In this document: piece by piece, positions 27,334 through 35,132 of the stretch | Layout: every line of letters begins with the position of its first letter | Numbering within the stretch: position 1 is the stretch's first letter | NCBI RefSeq assembly: GCF_900605495.1 | Contig: NZ_LR027596.1 | Span: forward strand, 10,854 to 74,853 | DNA: 64,000 bases | Source: Bacilliculturomica massiliensis | Lineage (GTDB): Bacteria; Bacillota; Clostridia; Peptostreptococcales; Anaerovoracaceae | Reading direction: 5' to 3' | The notes under the pieces: model-generated | The model's input: the letters and a program-made list of their open reading frames with translations, nothing else | Databases searched by the model: none | What the model was told of the DNA's origin: nothing | Program-made: the position numbers and the translations under genes

Positions 27334-28875
27334 TCATTTCACACCGAGTCCGCCTTCCTTCTCCAGAGCATCCTCCCTCTCCGCCTCCTTTTTCTGACTG
27401 CGTCTGTGGGAGATGACAGAGAAGATCATCATGCCTACCGCCACCGCTATGAGCGCCATGGCAATGGGATGTTCCAGGAATATCCTGATGTCGTCCCCGC
27501 CCACCTGCAGCGACCGGCGGAATTCACTCTCAAATTTAGCGCCCAGCACCAGGCCCAGCACCGCCGGAGCCATGGGAAAATCGGCCTTGCTCATGATAAA
27601 GCCCACCAATCCCAGCACCAGCGCCACGATCACGTCAAAAAAGTTGTTGTTCAGCGCATAAGAGCCCACCAGAGAGAGAACTACCAGCATAGCGCTGAGG
27701 AAATTGATCGGAACGCTCAGGATGCGGATGAAGATCCGGATACCGAACATCTGAAGCAGTACCATGAACAGCGTGGCCATCAGCAGCGTGGTAAACAGAC
27801 CGTATACCACGCCGGGGTTTTCCGCAAAGAGCAGGGGCCCCGGCTGCAGACCGTGGATGATCAATCCGCCCAGCAGCATAGCCGTCACACTGTCGCCCGG
27901 TATACCCAGCGTGGTCAGCGGTATCATAGCGCCGCCGCACACGCCGTTGTTGGCGGCCTCCGCCGAGATCACCCCGCGGACATTGCCCTTTCCAAAGCTC
28001 TCCGGGTCCTTAGACCATTTTTTAGACTGGTCGTAGGCGATGTAGGCGGCGATATTTCCTCCCGTGGCCGGGATCGCTCCGATGACAGTTCCGATGACCG
28101 AGGAACGAATGATCGTAAATTTCTCCCGCCACAGCTGCCGGGGGGACGGCACGAAATCGCGCAGGCGTATCCTTCCTCCATCCACCTTGACGCTCTGTCC
28201 CAGGCATCCGTTTAGGATCTGCGGAATGGAATAAAATCCGATCAGCGCCGGCATGAGACTGATGCCGCTCAGCAGATTCACATTGCTGAATGTAAACCGC
28301 ATATTGCCCCAGATGGGATCGATGCCGATAAACGAGATCCCGATCCCCAGCAGTCCGGCCAGCAGGCCCTTCAAAATGGATTTTCCTGATACGGCGATAA
28401 TGATCGACAATCCGAAAAACGCCAGGGCGCAGTATTCCGGCGATCCGAACTTGATGCAGGCGCTGGCCAGCAGCGGCGCCGCCAGCACCAGGATCATCCA
28501 GCTGAAAAACGTGCCGATCCCGGAGGAAAACGCCGCCCAGCCCAGGGCCTTTGCCCCCATGCCCTGCATGGCCAGGGGATGGCCGTCCATGGTCGTGACG
28601 CAGGCGTCCGGCGTACCCGGAATGTTCAGCAGGATCGCGGGGATCGCCCCTCCGGCGATCCCGCCTACGTAGCAGCCCAGCATCATTCCTATAGCCTGCA
28701 CCGGTTCCATATTGTAGGTAATGGGAATGAGCAGGGCCACTCCCATGGTTGCGGTCAGCCCCGGCAGAGACCCGAAAATGAGCCCCATGCAGGTTCCGGC
28801 CAGAATGACCAGCAGTGTGGAAGGGTCAGTGACCACATCCGCCGCCGCGGCAAATACAACAGAAAAATCAGTCAT
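27334..28875 (-). CDS. tctA: Tripartite tricarboxylate transporter permease TctA
   Basis: A 513-residue permease with about 12 membrane helices. Family signatures are GLIFGSLPGLTATMGVALLIP, GCYVGGIAGGAIPAILLNIPGTPDACVTTMDGHPLA and GVISAEAANNGVCGGAMIPLTTLGIPGDSVTAMLLGG. It translocates the ligand from TctC with TctB, using an ion gradient. It lies 22 bases after tctB. The C-terminus is cytoplasmic and charged. TTT ligands range from citrate and tartrate to aromatic acids; none is specified by sequence. Confidence 0.95.
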   Translation of the reverse strand: MTDFSVVFAAAADVVTDPSTLLVILAGTCMGLIFGSLPGLTATMGVALLIPITYNMEPVQAIGMMLGCYVGGIAGGAIPAILLNIPGTPDACVTTMDGHPLAMQGMGAKALGWAAFSSGIGTFFSWMILVLAAPLLASACIKFGSPEYCALAFFGLSIIIAVSGKSILKGLLAGLLGIGISFIGIDPIWGNMRFTFSNVNLLSGISLMPALIGFYSIPQILNGCLGQSVKVDGGRIRLRDFVPSPRQLWREKFTIIRSSVIGTVIGAIPATGGNIAAYIAYDQSKKWSKDPESFGKGNVRGVISAEAANNGVCGGAMIPLTTLGIPGDSVTAMLLGGLIIHGLQPGPLLFAENPGVVYGLFTTLLMATLFMVLLQMFGIRIFIRILSVPINFLSAMLVVLSLVGSYALNNNFFDVIVALVLGLVGFIMSKADFPMAPAVLGLVLGAKFESEFRRSLQVGGDDIRIFLEHPIAMALIAVAVGMMIFSVISHRRSQKKEAEREDALEKEGGLGVK

Positions 28876-28896
28876 GTCGGGTGCACCTCTCCCTTC

Positions 28897-29433
28897 TTAT
28901 AAAATGCCCTTCAAAAATGTTTCCGGCAGATTGATCGAGAACAATTCCACAAAGATCATGTGAACGATGAAGACCGCGCCTGCCGTCACAGCGGCGCAGG
29001 CCTTCCAGGAGGTCTGTCTGCGAAGAACCTTCGCCTCCGCCATGATGAAAAGAACAGAGGACAGCGTGAAACCGATCACATTCCAGAGCGCCGCGTACAG
29101 GATAATCAGACCGATGGTGATGACCACGCGGCGGTCCAGCCCCTGAAAGTGGAATCTGTTTCTCTCTTCCTCGCTCAGCATCGCTTCTTCTCCATCTGAC
29201 ATTTTAAGGAATTCTTTCTTCATTTTCAAAGACAGCATTATATTTTTCACAAGCAAAATAATGCTCACAAGCAACATTATGGAATAGATGATCACAGGAA
29301 AAGTGTAGGAATCCATGCCGGTGACCTTGATCGTCGAGGGATTGCTCCGTGCATAGAGAATCATCACCGCACTGTACGCCCCCAAAATGACGCATGCGAT
29401 CAGCTCGTATACACGCGCCGTCTTGTCCTTCAT
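28897..29433 (-). CDS. tctB: Tripartite tricarboxylate transporter small membrane protein TctB
   Basis: A 178-residue protein with four predicted membrane segments (about 10-27, 46-66, 103-121, 144-166) and a hydrophilic loop in between, the usual TctB layout; this family is poorly conserved, so the call rests on size, topology and position between tctC and tctA. RBS GGAAAGGAG precedes the ATG at 29433. Confidence 0.88.
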   Translation of the reverse strand: MKDKTARVYELIACVILGAYSAVMILYARSNPSTIKVTGMDSYTFPVIIYSIMLLVSIILLVKNIMLSLKMKKEFLKMSDGEEAMLSEEERNRFHFQGLDRRVVITIGLIILYAALWNVIGFTLSSVLFIMAEAKVLRRQTSWKACAAVTAGAVFIVHMIFVELFSINLPETFLKGIL

Positions 29434-29500
29434 CGTGTACGCTCCTTTCCCCGCTCCGCCGTTCTCGCCCCATGGCGCCTGCGGGCAGTCTCATTGAAAA

Positions 29501-29579
29501 GGAGCGCCGCAAAATAACTGTTGACTGAAAATCCGGGACGCCCCGGAGCTGTTTCAGCGATTTGTTTTTGCGGCGCTCC
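29501..29579 (-). terminator. Hairpin/attenuator between tctC and tctB
   Basis: GGAGCGCCGCAAAA and TTTTTGCGGCGCTCC form a 14-bp stem with a long loop, followed on the minus strand by CTTTTC. Located right after tctC, it probably terminates part of transcription so that more binding protein is made than permease. Confidence 0.75.
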
Positions 29580-29607
29580 CGCTAAGAGGAGAACCCTGTC
29601 CCGCCGG

Positions 29608-30612
29608 CTATTTCCCAGCGAAATAGGAATCGTATGCTTCTTTCAGGCCGTCATAGACCTCCGTGACGATGCCGTCCAGATCTTCGCCGGTGGCTCCCGA
29701 GGAAGTAAAGCTTCTCGAAGTGGCAAATTCCTGGTATTCTTCGCTCTGACAAGCCTGCTGGAACATGTCGCAGAGGATATCTTTCACCGCAGGATCCAGC
29801 CCCTTGGGCGCTATCATGAAGCTCATCTGACGGATATATCCCAGCGAAAATACGTCGTATCCGCACTCCTGGATAGTAGGAACATCGGGCAGGACTTTAG
29901 AACGCTCCTGGGTCATCAGCGCCAGGACCTTCATCTCGCCTGCGGCGACCTGATCCGCAAAATCCGTGTAGTTGCTGCACGCCACTTCCACGTGTCCGCC
30001 CAGCACCTCCGTCACGCAGCGGGAGCCGCTGTCATAGCAGACAAGTTTGGAGTCCATGCCCGTTAATTCGTTGAGGATCGTGCAGTAGACCGGCGCCGTA
30101 CCGAAGGTATTGGACATGGCTACCACAGCCTTGCCGGGTCTGCCGGCAGCGTCGTTCACAAAGTCCTCCATGGTCTCGTATCTGCCCGTTTTGCAGACCA
30201 CCGCGATAGGATCTTCCATGACCAGACAGATGTTCTCAAAATCATCGCTCAGCGCGTCGGATACAGTGCCCTGAGCAGCCAGGCCCAGATATGTACTGGT
30301 CATAAATCCCAAAGTGTAGCCGTCTGCCTCAGAGTTGATCGCCTGAGTCAGTCCCACCGCGCTGGATCCGCCGGCCACATTCTCGATGACCAGATCCACG
30401 CCGAACATGTCTTTAAAGATCGGCTGCAGTTCACGCGCCGCCACGTCGTTTCCTCCGCCTGCGTTCCAGGGGACGATCACCTTGATCTCCTTCGTGGGGA
30501 AATCCACCTTCTGCGTTCCGCCGGAACCGCCCGAACCGCTGTCTCCGCCGCAGCCTGTGACCAGCGCCAGAACCATGATAAGCGACAGTGCCACTCCAAG
30601 AATCTTCTTCAT
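29608..30612 (-). CDS. tctC: Tripartite tricarboxylate transporter binding lipoprotein TctC
   Basis: A 334-residue Bug/TctC-family receptor. Lipoprotein signal MKKILGVALSLIMVLALVTGCG with the lipid Cys at 21, then a Gly/Ser tether. The mature domain begins FPTKEIKVIVPWNAGGGNDVAARELQPIF, the Bug signature for ligand carboxylate binding, and continues GGSSAVGLTQAINSEADGYTLGFMTSTY. It lies 34 bases after the LarA-like gene, unusual in that an enzyme leads the transporter operon. Confidence 0.95.
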   Translation of the reverse strand: MKKILGVALSLIMVLALVTGCGGDSGSGGSGGTQKVDFPTKEIKVIVPWNAGGGNDVAARELQPIFKDMFGVDLVIENVAGGSSAVGLTQAINSEADGYTLGFMTSTYLGLAAQGTVSDALSDDFENICLVMEDPIAVVCKTGRYETMEDFVNDAAGRPGKAVVAMSNTFGTAPVYCTILNELTGMDSKLVCYDSGSRCVTEVLGGHVEVACSNYTDFADQVAAGEMKVLALMTQERSKVLPDVPTIQECGYDVFSLGYIRQMSFMIAPKGLDPAVKDILCDMFQQACQSEEYQEFATSRSFTSSGATGEDLDGIVTEVYDGLKEAYDSYFAGK

Positions 30613-30646
30613 TGTTTTACCTCCTCATCAAATACACGCATTCTGA

Positions 30647-31957
30647 TCAGAATGCTTCATATAAAAACCCGCTTGCGGGCAGGTTCCCCGTCTCCCTGTC
30701 AAAGGGCAGGCTGTACGGCTCCGTGGCCAGCTCAACGTTGGGCAGTTCCCGCGCCTCAGCGGCCAGGGCCTCGGACAGTTCCATGCGGTCCATGCACAGC
30801 GTATTTCGGATACGCACGATCCGCATGCGTTCATAATCCACGTCCGGCGCCGTCTTGATCCCCGCCTTCAGCGCCGTGAGGTCATTTTCCATGAAAATAG
30901 GCATCTTGCTGGGTATGGTCGTACGGGCGGTCAGCGAATTGGGATAAGTCTTCTCCATTTCCATCTTTTCATATACCTGCATCGAGGCGATATCCGCAAA
31001 TCCGGCCCCCGCCGCGTTTCCGTCCGTGGCGTCGGTCATGCGTAGAATGACCAGTCTCTTGATAAAGGGATCCGCCGGCATATGCTCTGAAGAAAAGCGC
31101 TGAATGATATTGGGATCCATCCCCGTCCCCGTGATGTTCTTGCCGATCTCGTCCACCACCAGCATGTCCAGCTCCCGAAAAGGGATGCGGGGCATCAGCC
31201 TTCCGGCCGTTTCCAGCAGTCCCGGCTCTTCCTCCAGAATGCGTTCTTTTGATACGGCCCGGATCAGATACGTCTGGTCGTAAGCGTTTTCCACCACTGC
31301 AAGAGACAGCAGCAGATTGGATCTTTCCAGCGAGACCCTGCCGATCTTCAGCAGATTGTCCGGCATATTGGCCATCCCCCGGATGTGGCAGAAATCCGCG
31401 CCCCGCTGCTTTCCCAGACCGATCACGTTCATCTTTACCATGCCGCTCTCGTACGATCCCCGAAACGTGGTGTGCGGCTTTATCCTCGCTATAGTGACAG
31501 TGTAGTCTGCCCCAGCCGCGTTGGCGTCAAAATACACGGGCACGCCGTCCCCGGTCTCGCCGATCACTACTGGCTCCATGTCGGAGCGGATCTCCGCTCC
31601 CACCGCCTCAGGGGTCACGCCCAGATGGCGAAGGAGACTGGCCTGCCCTTCGGCGTCGGCTCCTCCGTGGCTTCCCATGGCAGGGACGATAAAGACATCC
31701 GCCCCGTGAGCCCGCAGAACGCCGACGGTGGTCCGCACCAGCAGAGGAAGATTCCGTATCCCTCTGCTTCCCACTCCCAGCGCCACGGTTTTTCCGCTCA
31801 CCCGTTCCAGACAGCCGCAGCCCTCCAGCTGAGCTCTTGCTTCCGCCTCCACATCCATGACGCAGTGCGGATCGTAGGCGAGTCTGACCCCGATCATACG
31901 CGGAAGCCGGACGTCTTCCAGCATTCGGTCGTAGTACCCCTTCCGAGCCAGCTTCAC
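30647..31957 (-). CDS. LarA-like (DUF2088) hydroxyacid racemase-family protein
   Basis: A 436-residue protein resembling the N-terminal DUF2088 domain of nickel-pincer lactate racemase LarA and its homologues. Conserved stretches include IVPAMGSHGGADAEGQ (Ser96, His97), ARIKPHTTFRGSYESGMVKMNVIGLGKQ (His162, Lys175, Lys183) and LDMLVVDEIGKNITGTGMDPN. Known LarA homologues racemise or epimerise 2-hydroxyacids such as lactate, malate and gluconate. Whether these residues align with the LarA catalytic His pair and pincer lysine needs an alignment. Start is GTG 31957 behind AGGAGG. It is the first gene of the operon, which suggests the imported acid needs its C2 stereochemistry adjusted before phosphorylation (inference). 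Confidence 0.75.
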   Translation of the reverse strand: MKLARKGYYDRMLEDVRLPRMIGVRLAYDPHCVMDVEAEARAQLEGCGCLERVSGKTVALGVGSRGIRNLPLLVRTTVGVLRAHGADVFIVPAMGSHGGADAEGQASLLRHLGVTPEAVGAEIRSDMEPVVIGETGDGVPVYFDANAAGADYTVTIARIKPHTTFRGSYESGMVKMNVIGLGKQRGADFCHIRGMANMPDNLLKIGRVSLERSNLLLSLAVVENAYDQTYLIRAVSKERILEEEPGLLETAGRLMPRIPFRELDMLVVDEIGKNITGTGMDPNIIQRFSSEHMPADPFIKRLVILRMTDATDGNAAGAGFADIASMQVYEKMEMEKTYPNSLTARTTIPSKMPIFMENDLTALKAGIKTAPDVDYERMRIVRIRNTLCMDRMELSEALAAEARELPNVELATEPYSLPFDRETGNLPASGFLYEAF

Positions 31958-32012
31958 AGTCCATCCCCCTCCTTTCTTCCCGCAGATACAGCGCGGGTTT
32001 TGTGCCGTCGTC

Positions 32013-32078
32013 TCAAATGTATTTTTTACTTCTTAATTGAACTATATAATACATTTTAGTCTTAGTCAATACATTTCC
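32013..32078 (-). promoter_or_regulatory. Promoter with operator-like repeats for the LarA-like/Tct operon
   Basis: On the minus strand TTGACT (32064-32069), a 17-base spacer and TATAGT (32041-32046) form a near-ideal housekeeping promoter. AAATGTATT occurs twice in direct orientation 20 bases apart (two helical turns), overlapping both elements, and once inverted near 32013. The symmetry suits a repressor such as the RpiR protein of this operon; that link is inference. Confidence 0.65.
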
Positions 32079-32172
32079 GAATAATTTAATAATTTACGTT
32101 TGTCTCTCTTTCCCTTTTTGTCCAGCTCCCTTTAAAACCGCCGGCGGCCCGCTCGTCCCTGCCTGCGGCAGG

Positions 32173-32220
32173 CAAAAAAAAGGCCGGACCGGCAGCTTTT
32201 CAACTGCCGGTCCGGTCCTT
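32173..32220 (-). terminator. Intrinsic terminator after the radical SAM gene
   Basis: AGGCCGGACCGGCAG pairs with CTGCCGGTCCGGTCCTT around an eight-base loop; on the minus strand a T7 run follows. It lies 50 bases past the stop. A small palindrome GCCTGCGGCAGGC adjoins it. Confidence 0.9.
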
Positions 32221-32269
32221 TTCCCCATCTCTGTGGCCTGTCCGTCCCATGGTCTCCTATCGCGGTCTC

Positions 32270-33640
32270 CTATATATAGTGCCGCAAATACCCGTTCATC
32301 AGTTCCTCCCAGCTTTCGGGGTCCCTTACCCGCCTGCAGACCTGGTCGATCTTCTGATCCATTTCCCTGTCCAGAAACATCATGTCTTCCATCGTCTCGA
32401 CCAGATTGGCCCTGCGGGCCAGCTGAAAACGACGCTGCTCGCCTTCCGGAAGCCCCAGAAAGCTGTCGATGACCGCCAGCATATGCTCCCGGCCGCTTTC
32501 GAGGCTGCCCTCCACAGCGGGCAGCAGATTGATGATGTGATCGCTTTTCAAAACCCCGGTACAGCCGGAAACCCTCTCGATCAGCTCCCGGATCTCAAGG
32601 ACTTTCTCTCTGTCCGTACAGGGGATCAGCCGTCCTTCCTCCACGTCCGTCCACAGACCGGTCCCCGGTTTGATCACGCTGGTGCGCAGCCGGACAAAGT
32701 CAGGATCTATGGCGCTGACCACCCTCGCCGTCTCCCGGGCGTTCTCCGCGGACAGCGCTCTGCCTCCCACGCCGGGCATAAAATAGACGGACAGCTCGAT
32801 CCCGGCCTCCCTGATCTTTCTCCCCGCCGTGATCTCCTGCTCCGCCGTGGCTCCCTTGTTGATCAGAGCCAGAACCGCGTCAGAACCCGACTCGAAACCG
32901 GAATGGATGCGGTCGAGCCCCGCCTCAGCCAGTTCCTTCAGCTGCTCCGCCGGCACACGGGCCAGACTCTCCGCCCGACCGTAAGAGGTAATGCGCCGGA
33001 TGCCCGGAATTTTTTCTTTCAGGTAGCGCAGCACGTCCGCCAGACGGCCCGAGGACAGGACCACGGTGTTTCCATCCTGCAGAAAAACCGTATCGCCGCC
33101 GCTGCGCAGCCAATTGTAGACCATAAAGTAACAATTCTGTTCCTCCGGTCCCAGCGTTCTCATGTCCGCCATCGCCGCCCGGTGATCCGGTACCGGCAGC
33201 GGTGTCCCTTCCCCGCTCGCTTCCCCGTCCGCCGTATCTTTGCCGGCCATACCTTTGCCGGCCGTGTCTTTGCAGGCTGTACCCCTTCCGGCCGCGTCTT
33301 TGTCGGCTGTGCCGCTGCCAGCCGCATCTTCGCCTGCTGCGTCGCTGCCGGCCGCATCTTTGTCGGCGGCGTTTCTTCCGGCCGTGCCTTTGCCGACTGT
33401 GTCTCTTCCTTCCGCCGTCCGCGCGCCCAATTCCAGGATCCGCTGCCGGTACGCCGCTATCATATCCACAGACCGTTTGACCTCCTGGGCGGAATACGCC
33501 CGAAACGGCGTGCTCCTGTAGACGTCGCAGAATTTACACTTGTTCCACGTGCAGCCCTGGGTCACCCGCAGAAGCAGGCTGCCCGCCTCGCTGGGAGGCC
33601 GGATGGGACCTATCTCAAATACCATTTCTTCTCTGCTCAT
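32270..33640 (-). CDS. Radical SAM protein with alanine/glycine pentapeptide insertion
   Basis: A 456-residue radical SAM enzyme. The iron-sulphur cluster motif is GCTWNKCKFCDVYR (Cys30, Cys35, Cys38, the Cx4Cx2C spacing of one branch of the superfamily). Later elements include LQDGNTVVLSSGRLADVLRYLKE, RITSYGRAESLARVP, LAEAGLDRIHSGFESGSD and GVGGRALSAENARETARV. Residues about 77-145 are a low-complexity run of imperfect five-residue repeats (AGSDA, ADKDA, AGRGT and the like) inserted between the cluster loop and the rest of the barrel, encoded by a 15-base minisatellite. Reaction unknown; the branch resembles coproporphyrinogen-oxidase-like radical SAM proteins of undefined role. Confidence 0.88.
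   Translation of the reverse strand: MSREEMVFEIGPIRPPSEAGSLLLRVTQGCTWNKCKFCDVYRSTPFRAYSAQEVKRSVDMIAAYRQRILELGARTAEGRDTVGKGTAGRNAADKDAAGSDAAGEDAAGSGTADKDAAGRGTACKDTAGKGMAGKDTADGEASGEGTPLPVPDHRAAMADMRTLGPEEQNCYFMVYNWLRSGGDTVFLQDGNTVVLSSGRLADVLRYLKEKIPGIRRITSYGRAESLARVPAEQLKELAEAGLDRIHSGFESGSDAVLALINKGATAEQEITAGRKIREAGIELSVYFMPGVGGRALSAENARETARVVSAIDPDFVRLRTSVIKPGTGLWTDVEEGRLIPCTDREKVLEIRELIERVSGCTGVLKSDHIINLLPAVEGSLESGREHMLAVIDSFLGLPEGEQRRFQLARRANLVETMEDMMFLDREMDQKIDQVCRRVRDPESWEELMNGYLRHYI
33206..33412 (-). repeat. In-frame 15-bp minisatellite within the radical SAM gene
   Basis: About 13 imperfect copies of a GC-rich 15-base unit (plus-strand form like TTTGCCGGCCGTGTC) encode the A(G/D)xxx pentapeptides. 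Since 15 is a multiple of three, changes in copy number would keep the frame. Confidence 0.85.
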
Positions 33641-33731
33641 CTCTGCTCTCCCTCACGTTTGCGCTCCGCGCCCAGCGGTATGCCCGCTATTGCACCCGGC
33701 CTACGTCGATGATTCGGCAGACCCATGTTCG

Positions 33732-33855
33732 GCGGCGCGCCCAGCCTATGTCTGATGGTTCGGCCGGTCCGCGTCTGCCTGCGCGACTGGCGGCATGCCC
33801 TGCGGCGCGCCTTGGCTACGTCTGACGGTTCGGCCGGTCCGCGTCTGCCTGCGCG
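33732..33855. repeat. Two direct copies of a GC-rich sequence, 70-bp period
   Basis: GGTTCGGCCGGTCCGCG and flanking bases recur at 33757 and 33827, each preceded by GCGGCGCGCC and followed by TCTGCCTGCGCG. A weaker third relative lies at about 33668-33725. No gene is evident in 33641-33862. The segment abuts an artefactual junction, so its true neighbour on the right is unknown. Confidence 0.7.
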
Positions 33856-33862
33856 CGGGGGA

Positions 33863-33933
33863 CCCCCGGTGCTTTACAATTTTTACGGCGTGTTCTGGTC
33901 TCTTATACACATCAAGATGTTTAAAAGAGACGG
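33863..33933. other. Misjoin: chimeric fragment plus Nextera junction adaptor
   Basis: 33863-33897 is an error-rich copy of 38160-38199 (shared ATTTTTACGGCGTGTTCTG-like tract). 33895-33933 then matches the mate-pair junction adaptor (TCTCTTATACACATC exactly, then AAGATG and a degraded second half) at about 31 of 35 positions. Fragment end, adaptor, fragment start at 33934: a circularised 4.3-kb mate-pair molecule. Sequence on the left is not shown to be adjacent to sequence on the right. Confidence 0.9.
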
Positions 33934-34813
33934 TGCCAAGCCAGCCGATCTGGGGGATCTCACAGACCACTTCATCCCCCCGTTTCATAAAACGCCTTGG
34001 GCTGAAGCCCATGCCCACGCCCGCCGGCGTGCCAGTTGCTATGATGTCCCCTGCTTCCAACGTCATGCCCGCCGAGAGATCCGCGATCAGCGACGGTATG
34101 TCCGTCAGAAACAGTCTGGTGTTGGAATGCTGCCTTTCTTCCCCGTTCACTCGGCTGATCACATCCACTTCCACTGGAAAGGGCAGCGCGCTCTTGTGCA
34201 GGATCGCTGGTCCCATGGCCGTGCAGGTATCCAGACTCTTGCCTCTGAACCACTGCACATGACTTCTCTGAAGCGAACGGGAAGAGAGATCGTTGAACAC
34301 AGAGTAGCCGAAGATATATTCCTCCGCCTTTTCCCTGGGAATATCCCGACCTGTCTTTCCGATGATCACGGCCAGCTCCACCTCGTAGTCCAGCTCCTCG
34401 TCAATATCCGGTCTGGCCTGGATTTTCTCGCCAGAGCCAAGTATGCGCAGCGCACGCTTCCCAAAATATACCGGCTTTTTCGGCGCTTCCTTAAATTGAA
34501 TGGAAGACGCCCTGGATTCCTCCAGATGATCCCTGTAATTGACCCCCACGCAGATAACATCGTGTATGGGACGCTCGATGGGCGCCAGTATGCGTATCTC
34601 GCTCACCGGGAAAAACACCGCCGCTTTTTGGGGATCCGCCGCGGCCTCCCCGAGCAGTTTCAGCTCACCGTCTGATATCTCCCGTATCAGAGAGATCATA
34701 TCTCCAAACTGCTTTCCGCCCAGAACAGCGGAGACCGCCGCAGCCCGCGTACCGTCGCCGCTCAAAATTCCCGCCTGCTTCACGCCGTCCTTTTCATACC
34801 ATATAAATTTCAT
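33934..34813 (-). CDS. Fumarylacetoacetate hydrolase (FAH) family protein, 3' end lost to artefact
   Basis: About 293 residues of a FAH-superfamily enzyme. It has an N-terminal domain (MKFIWYEKDGVKQAGILSGD) and the catalytic fold with VICVGVNYRDHLEE, the metal ligands in ELDYEVELAVIIGKTGRDI, QWFRGKSLDTCTAMGPAI, SLIADLSAGMTLEAGDIIATGTPAGVGMGF and the final GDEVVCEIPQIGWL. Only a few C-terminal residues are missing; the apparent extension to 33746 translates adaptor (LDVYKR) and unrelated DNA. Family members hydrolyse acylpyruvates or hydrate 2-keto-4-pentenoates; the substrate is not evident. Its link to the radical SAM gene is unproven because of the misjoin. Confidence 0.88.
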
Positions 34814-35132
34814 ACAGAACCTCCATGCCTGTTTCCTTTAAAAGCCCCTGCGGCTCACGATTTGTTTTCATTTTATTCGCAAATATGGTCCCTGTCAACG
34901 GCGCAGAACCGTCACGACTGTATTGCACGGATGCCTCCCAAAGACCTGCGTCAACAAAGCGCCGGACTGACAGTTGAACAAAAGAGAGAAAAATTGCCGC
35001 CGGAAGTACCTCCCCAGTTTCAATTGTGTTATGATGTCATTGACGGCCGGCGGCAGCCCAGCCGGCTGCGGCAGCCCAGCAGCGCCAGCGCGCCTGCCAA
35101 CATATAAGATCACAGAAAGGAAACCTTCTGAA
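34814..35132. other. Intergenic region between divergent FAH and yaaA genes
   Basis: 319 bases without a credible gene; promoters for both directions are expected here. GGAGG-like words precede neither start strongly; AAAGGA lies about 12 bases before the yaaA ATG. A G/C-rich run with repeated GGCAGCCCAGC is seen at 35050-35080. Confidence 0.4.

Noticed and set aside
33206-33412. CRISPR or non-coding tandem repeat
   Set aside because: The 15-base units are contiguous, in frame and inside a supported gene.
33725-34675. 316-codon plus-strand frame
   Set aside because: It crosses the adaptor junction and is antisense to the FAH gene.
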